Source of the DNA: Rhodopseudomonas_A sp036404135
GTDB taxonomy: Bacteria > Pseudomonadota > Alphaproteobacteria > Rhizobiales > Xanthobacteraceae
Length of the DNA: 17,621 nucleotides
Assembly: GCF_036404135.1 (NCBI RefSeq)
Contig: NZ_DASWPE010000106.1
Location: forward strand, 1-17,621
Direction of reading: 5' to 3'
Notes under the pieces: model-generated
What the model saw: only the letters and a program-made list of their open reading frames with translations
The model's database searches: none
Told to the model about the DNA's origin: nothing
Shown: piece after piece, positions 14,896 to 17,621 of the stretch
Numbering within the stretch: the first letter of the stretch is position 1
How the letters are laid out: each line of letters begins with the position of its first letter
Program-made: the position numbers and the translations under genes

Positions 14896-15639
14896 GTGCA
14901 GTCGGTCCAGATGTCATCCTATCAAGCCGGAATGGAGACGCGCTTTGCGGTGGCGGCGCGGCATAGCCGGCTGGTGCGATTGCTGCGGGTCGCGGTGCCG
15001 CTGGCGGTGCTGCTGGCGATGGCCGCGATCGTCGCGGTGTCGGTGTTCAACCCGTTCCGTTTCCTATCGAAATTGCCGGTCGACATGGGCAATCTGGTGG
15101 TCTCCGGCACCCGCATCACGATGGAAGCGCCGCATCTGTCGGGATTTTCCCCGGACCAGCGGCCCTATGAATTGTGGGCCAAGACCGCGACCCAGGATCT
15201 CACCTCGCCCGACCATGTCGATCTTGCCACGCTGCGCGCCAAGCTTCTGACCGAGGACCAGTCCACCGTGACGGTCGACGCGCGGCAGGGCCTGTTCGAC
15301 ACCAAGGCCCAGCTGCTCGACCTGCGCAAGGACGTCTATTTGCAGAGCTCGGCCGGTTACGAGGCCTGGATGACGCGGGCGTTTATCGATATCGCCAAGG
15401 GCACCGTGGTCTCGGACGAGCCGGTCGACGTGAAATGGCAGGGCGGAACGTTGCGCGGACAACGCATGCGGGTCACCGAAAAGGGCGAGGTCATCCGCTT
15501 CGAGGGCGGCGTGGTGATGAATCTGGACAATGCCGGCCCCGCGCCCGGCGAGCCACCCGCGGCCCACCCCGTTTCGAAGGCCGAAACCGCGCCGGCCGGC
15601 CAGCCCCGGACTGTCTCCGGCAAAGCCAATGTGAAATGA
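14896..15639 (+). CDS. lptC: LptC, inner-membrane component of lipopolysaccharide transport
   Basis: LptC links the LptBFG transporter to periplasmic LptA and passes lipopolysaccharide across the periplasm. The 247-residue form chosen here has a short cytoplasmic N-terminus, one membrane helix (about residues 30-51, VAVPLAVLLAMAAIVAVSVF), then a periplasmic beta-jellyroll with the family-like GNLVVSGTRITMEAPHLSGF stretch, ending in a low-complexity Pro/Ala tail. Start: GTG at 14896 has GGAG five bases upstream; the frame is open further upstream from a TTG at 14731, but that part is compositionally unlike protein and carries RNA-like stems. ATG at 14911 is another option without a ribosome site. 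lptA follows after seven bases. Confidence 0.85.
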   Translation: MQSVQMSSYQAGMETRFAVAARHSRLVRLLRVAVPLAVLLAMAAIVAVSVFNPFRFLSKLPVDMGNLVVSGTRITMEAPHLSGFSPDQRPYELWAKTATQDLTSPDHVDLATLRAKLLTEDQSTVTVDARQGLFDTKAQLLDLRKDVYLQSSAGYEAWMTRAFIDIAKGTVVSDEPVDVKWQGGTLRGQRMRVTEKGEVIRFEGGVVMNLDNAGPAPGEPPAAHPVSKAETAPAGQPRTVSGKANVK

Positions 15640-15646
15640 TCCATCG

Positions 15647-16327
15647 ATGACGAAGCTGCAGATAACCGGCCAACTCCTGGGTGGCGCGTGTGGAGCGATG
15701 ATTCTCGTCGCGGCGCTCGGCGTGGCCCCGGCCGCCGCCCAGGCCGGGATGACCGGCGTGCCCAACGCCATGCAGGGCTTTTCGCAGAATCGCGACAAGC
15801 CGATCCAGATCGAGGCCGCCACGCTGGAGGTTCGCGACAAGAAAAAGGAAGCCACCTTCACCGGCGACGTCAAAGTGGTGCAGGGCGACACCACCATGAC
15901 CTCCAAGGTGCTGGTGGTGTTCTACGATCAGGAGCAGCCGGCGAATGCCGAGCCGGCGCCGGGCCGCTCCGCCAAGGCCGCCGCCAAGCCGCAGATGACG
16001 GCGGCGGCGCCGGGACCGGGCGGCGGATCGTCGATCCGCCGGCTGGAAGCCAAGGGCAATGTCGTGGTGACCCAGAAGGACCAGGTGGTCACCGGCGAAA
16101 CCGCGGTGTTCGACACCAAGACCAATCTGGTGACCATGATGGGCGGCGTGGTGCTAACCCAGGGCAAGAATGTGGTGCGCGGCGATCGGCTGCTGGTGGA
16201 TATGACCACCGGGGTGTCGCGGGTGGAGTCGGGCAGCGGCCGGGTACAGGGCCTGTTCCAGTCATCCCCCGGGGGAGGGCCGCTCGGGACGGCGCCCCCG
16301 CCGGCGAATTCCGGCAAGCCGAAATAG
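15647..16327 (+). CDS. lptA: LptA, periplasmic lipopolysaccharide bridge protein
   Basis: LptA (OstA family) forms the periplasmic bridge that carries lipopolysaccharide to the outer membrane. The 226-residue protein has a signal peptide (about 1-33, ending AAAQA), then family motifs such as KPIQIEAATLEVRDKKKEATFTGDV, LEAKGNVVVTQ and VVRGDRLLVDMTTG. A 30-residue Ala/Pro/Gly-rich insert (about residues 100-128) interrupts the fold between two strands, and the tail is also low-complexity. No separate ribosome site is visible before the ATG, and lptC ends only seven bases upstream, so translation is probably coupled. Confidence 0.9.
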   Translation: MTKLQITGQLLGGACGAMILVAALGVAPAAAQAGMTGVPNAMQGFSQNRDKPIQIEAATLEVRDKKKEATFTGDVKVVQGDTTMTSKVLVVFYDQEQPANAEPAPGRSAKAAAKPQMTAAAPGPGGGSSIRRLEAKGNVVVTQKDQVVTGETAVFDTKTNLVTMMGGVVLTQGKNVVRGDRLLVDMTTGVSRVESGSGRVQGLFQSSPGGGPLGTAPPPANSGKPK

Positions 16328-16406
16328 GCTCAGGCGAGGAGGGCGGCGCAACGAGGTTGCTGGCAGGGCAGGGACGGAACGGTTAAGGGTGGCAGGTCAC
16401 GGCGGC

Positions 16407-16423
16407 GTGGTGCGACGCACCAC
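16407..16423. promoter_or_regulatory. 17-base perfect palindrome between lptA and lptB
   Basis: GTGGTGCG-A-CGCACCAC is a perfect dyad with one central base. As RNA it would form a seven-pair hairpin with a GAC loop, but no U run follows, so a simple terminator is unlikely. It may be an operator for a dimeric regulator of lptB; this is inference from symmetry alone. Nothing else is clear in the 197-bp gap 16328-16524. Confidence 0.35.
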
Positions 16424-16524
16424 AATTCGCCGCTATTGCCCGGCAAGACCCGTGACGCATCGATGATGAAGCCCGCCCCTCCGCAGGGCGCTTCGACCAA
16501 GGCTGGGAAGGCTGACGTAGCGAT

Positions 16525-17484
<960 letters not shown>

Positions 17485-17485
17485 C

Positions 17486-17621
17486 TGTGAGCTTTCAATA
17501 GTTTGTCCATCCGATCCGGACCGAGGAGACTGAGGTTGCGAAGCTTCAGGCATCCAAGGAGGACCGGATGAACATCCACAAGAATGCCCGTTTGACGCCG
17601 ATTGGTCGAGAGCGGTTGGTG
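17486..17621 (+). mobile_element. Left end of an IS481-family insertion sequence
   Basis: The element begins TGTGAGCTTTCAATAGTTTG, closely like the terminal repeat of Bordetella IS481 (TGTGAAGATTCAATAGGTTG as I recall it). About 80 bp later comes a transposase start with strong ribosome site AAGGAGG. The right end, and thus the full length (about 1 kb is usual), is outside the window. Confidence 0.85.
17568..17621 (+). CDS. IS481-family transposase, N-terminal fragment (cut by window end)
   Basis: Eighteen codons are visible, MNIHKNARLTPIGRERLV, matching the very conserved opening of IS481-type transposases (MNxHKNARLTP), which start a helix-turn-helix DNA-binding region; the DDE catalytic domain would follow outside the window. 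AAGGAGG at 17556-17562 is five bases before the ATG. Integrity cannot be judged. Confidence 0.85.
   Translation, partial: MNIHKNARLTPIGRERLV

Overview
The window looks like chromosomal DNA of an alphaproteobacterium of the Rhodopseudomonas/Bradyrhizobium group. The reasons are high GC, a FixK2-type box in front of a nitrous oxide reductase operon, an lptC-lptA-lptB run whose LptB has a long proline-rich N-terminal extension, and several families of intergenic palindromes of the kind common in these genomes. The genus is an inference; no rRNA or other marker gene is present.

Left part (about 1-7500, minus strand): a nos operon read right to left, nosR-nosZ-nosD-nosF-nosY. It encodes the FMN/FeS membrane protein NosR, Tat-exported clade I N2O reductase NosZ, and the NosDFY ABC system that matures the CuZ centre. 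The genes are tightly coupled: the nosR stop touches the nosZ ribosome binding site, and nosD/nosF and nosF/nosY overlap by 4 nt. A palindromic repeat separates nosRZ from nosDFY. nosY is broken after 81 codons, at 276/277, where the sequence switches abruptly to very AT-rich DNA of unknown origin. nosL and nosX are not in the window. A perfect FixK2-type box (7453-7466) lies between nosR and a divergent gene for a ferritin-like protein with a partly degenerate metal site.

Middle part (7500-13450): this holds the ferritin-like protein, a membrane-anchored polysaccharide deacetylase, a small HipA/PI3K-like kinase-fold protein, a fused tyrosine-phosphatase/ADP-ribosylglycohydrolase, and a DUF2778 L,D-transpeptidase-like protein. 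Both convergent gene pairs are separated by long inverted repeats that may act as two-way terminators. The kinase-like gene followed by a phosphatase-ADP-ribosylhydrolase fusion is the best candidate here for a poorly described system, possibly reversible protein or nucleotide modification.

Right part (13700-17621, plus strand): an FmdB zinc-ribbon protein, a short RNase D, then lptC, lptA and lptB for lipopolysaccharide transport. A structured leader precedes lptC. Immediately after the lptB stop codon an IS481-type insertion sequence begins. Its target is the CTAG formed by the last codon and stop of lptB, so LptB stays intact, but the next gene (rpoN in related genomes) is probably cut off from read-through. 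The window is thus bounded by two insertion events, one damaging nosY and one sparing lptB.
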